6,175 nt of DNA from an uncultured Hyphomonadaceae bacterium (GTDB lineage: Bacteria; Pseudomonadota; Alphaproteobacteria; Caulobacterales; Hyphomonadaceae), in NCBI GenBank assembly GCA_937873805.1, contig CALMWO010000189.1, positions 1-6,175 of the forward strand, in the 5' to 3' direction. Shown in pieces: positions 5,025-6,175 of the stretch. Every line of letters starts with the position of its first letter. Within the stretch, counting starts at the first letter, position 1. Below the pieces are notes generated by a model that ran no database searches, was not told where the DNA came from, and saw only the letters and a list, made by a program, of their open reading frames with translations. A program made the position numbers and the translations under genes.

Positions 5025-5813
5025 ATGACCAAGCTGAAGACTGTCGCCTGCATCGCGGTCGCGTCGCTTGTTGGCGCAATGGCGCCGGCCTTTGCTCAGG
5101 GAGCGTCGCAGCAACCCTCTCAACCACAGGCCAGCCCCAGGCCATCCGGTCCTGTGCAGCAGCGGCTGGTTCCGGGCATGGCCGGCTATACGGACGATGT
5201 GCTGTTCGGCGATGTCTGGCGGCGGCCGGAGCTTTCACCGCGGGACCGCAGCCTTGTGACCATTGCGGTGCTGATCGCGACGGGCAAGACGGCGCAGCTT
5301 GAAGGGCATCTTGGCCGGGCGCTTGGCAATGGCGTCAAGCCGATGGAAGCGTCGGGCGTTCTCACGCATCTTGCGCTCTATTGCGGCTGGCCAAGCGCGG
5401 TTTCAGCGCTGGAAGTCTATGACCGGGTCTACACGGCACGTGGCGTCGACATGGCGTCTTTGCAGGCGGCCGTTCCGCAGCTTCCACCTGCCGCATCCGA
5501 GCCAGGCCGCAGTCAGGCGACCACACGCCAGTTCGGGACATTCGCTCCGAAATTTACTGAGCTGACCAATGAGGTGGTGTTCGATGATCTGTGGCGGCGG
5601 TCCGATCTTTCGGCGCGCGACCGCAGCCTTGTGACCATCGCGGCGCTGTCGGCGATGGGGGATGACGATCTGCTCGATCCCGATCTGAAGCGTGGTGTGG
5701 AGAACGGCCTGACGCGCGCGGAGATCGCCGAGGCGCTGACCCATCTTGCCTTCTATGCGGGTTGGGCGAAGGCGACCAAGGCAATGACGGTTGCCGAGCA
5801 GACCCTCAACTAG
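5025..5813 (+). CDS. Exported tandem-domain carboxymuconolactone decarboxylase (CMD)-like protein
   Basis: This encodes 262 residues; the ATG at 5025 has GGGAG (5015-5019) before it. A signal peptide (MTKLKTVACIAVASLVGAMAPAFA, cleaved near 24) is followed by a Gln/Ser/Pro-rich linker (25-46). Two CMD domains follow: about 47-140 (TDDVLFGDVWRRPELSPRDR, then GHLGRALGNGV, LTHLALYCGW) and 168-262 (NEVVFDDLWRRSDLSARDR, then LTHLAFYAGW). They align without gaps at an offset of 125 residues from at least residue 74 to 125. Domain 1 keeps QLEGH with H95, the position usually conserved in the family; domain 2 has LDPD there (D220). Neither has the CxxC of AhpD-type peroxidase partners, so peroxidase function is unlikely. 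The family includes 4-carboxymuconolactone decarboxylase, but this exported form's substrate is unknown. Pairing with the exported cupin suggests a joint periplasmic reaction. Confidence 0.88.
   Translation: MTKLKTVACIAVASLVGAMAPAFAQGASQQPSQPQASPRPSGPVQQRLVPGMAGYTDDVLFGDVWRRPELSPRDRSLVTIAVLIATGKTAQLEGHLGRALGNGVKPMEASGVLTHLALYCGWPSAVSALEVYDRVYTARGVDMASLQAAVPQLPPAASEPGRSQATTRQFGTFAPKFTELTNEVVFDDLWRRSDLSARDRSLVTIAALSAMGDDDLLDPDLKRGVENGLTRAEIAEALTHLAFYAGWAKATKAMTVAEQTLN
5244..5638 (+). repeat. Internal coding duplication: identical 20-bp blocks in the two CMD domains
   Basis: GACCGCAGCCTTGTGACCAT occurs at 5244-5263 and 5619-5638, 375 bp (125 codons) apart and in the same codon phase. It encodes DRSLVTI in both domains. 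The upstream TGGCGGCGG that encodes the WRR of each domain is also shared. The domains otherwise differ clearly, so either this block was homogenised by gene conversion or codon choice is strongly constrained. Confidence 0.8.
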
Positions 5814-6175
5814 CCGCCCCCGCCGCCGAGGCCGATCCAGCGGCCGGCGGCTGTGACTGTGATCCAGGCGAGGATGGCGAGGATGCCGATCAGGCGGTTC
5901 GCAATCAGCGAGGCGGCTTCGGGCGTACGCGTGCGGGTGAACTCCCACAGCAGGAAGCAGGCGACGATGAGTGCGAAGGCGCGCGCCGTGTAGCGGTCGA
6001 TCTCCATGACGAGGTCATAGTCGTCGAGCGGGTTGTGGAGCAGCATGGTGGAGAAGAACATCCACACGATGATGACCCCGGTGATCGCGCCGAGCACGAT
6101 GCGCGTGCGGTTCGCGCCGAACGCCATGACGATGAGCCAGGCGGCCATCGTGATGTGGAGGGTGCCGGGCGCGGC
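5810..6175 (-). CDS. C-terminal part of a multi-pass membrane protein (partial)
   Basis: The frame is open from the window edge at 6175 to the TAG at 5812-5810, showing 121 residues. The ATG at 6148 has only pyrimidine-rich sequence before it and the frame is open upstream (AAPGTLHIT), so the gene very likely starts outside the window. About four hydrophobic segments are visible: HITMAAWLIVMAFGA, RIVLGAITGVIIVWMFFSTMLL, ARAFALIVACFLLWEF and RLIGILAILAWITVTAAGRWIG. Between them lies an acidic loop (HNPLDDYDLVMEIDRYTAR). The W-x6-GRWIG ending weakly recalls C-termini of uncharacterised inner-membrane proteins such as DUF6644, which I cannot confirm. It ends in a glycine run (GLGGGGG). Its stop overlaps the convergent CMD gene stop by 4 bp. 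Confidence 0.7.
   Translation of the reverse strand, partial: AAPGTLHITMAAWLIVMAFGANRTRIVLGAITGVIIVWMFFSTMLLHNPLDDYDLVMEIDRYTARAFALIVACFLLWEFTRTRTPEAASLIANRLIGILAILAWITVTAAGRWIGLGGGGG

Overview
This is a GC-rich, gene-dense stretch of bacterial chromosome. The base composition and gene types suggest an alphaproteobacterium, perhaps Caulobacterales/Hyphomonadaceae or a sphingomonad. That placement is inference: there is no rRNA or other phylogenetic marker. No tRNA, CRISPR array, insertion sequence or clear phage module was seen.

Layout. Positions 1-995 (+) hold the 3' end of an uncharacterised protein gene, then a small NTF2/SnoaL-like gene overlapping by 4 bp a 91-residue unknown gene. Positions 1039-1939 (-) hold a YciI/DGPF-type protein gene and, downstream of it, a small exported protein gene whose ribosome-binding site lies in a perfect 7-bp hairpin arm. 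A 198-bp divergent spacer with a 12-bp direct repeat separates these from 2138-3869 (+), a nitroreductase and a zinc-free medium-chain NADP-dependent oxidoreductase. A GFA-fold zinc protein follows on the minus strand (3887-4309). A divergent spacer leads to 4477-5813 (+), an exported cupin followed by an exported two-domain carboxymuconolactone decarboxylase (CMD)-like protein. The window ends with the 3' part of a minus-strand membrane protein gene, whose stop codon overlaps the CMD stop in a shared CTAG.

How the genes may work together. Five neighbours belong to families that act on small reactive or xenobiotic molecules: nitroreductase, enal/enone-type reductase, GFA-fold protein, mandelonitrile-lyase-like cupin and CMD-like protein. 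The two strongest candidate units are nitroreductase-oxidoreductase (64-bp gap) and cupin-CMD (71-bp gap, both with signal peptides). A shared detoxification role is inference from families and adjacency; no substrate can be read from the sequence.

Nothing here is clearly a new system. The most unusual points are the asymmetric tandem CMD protein with its exported cupin partner, the hairpin covering a Shine-Dalgarno sequence at 1418-1437, and the short direct repeats at 1013-1032 and 1973-1998.
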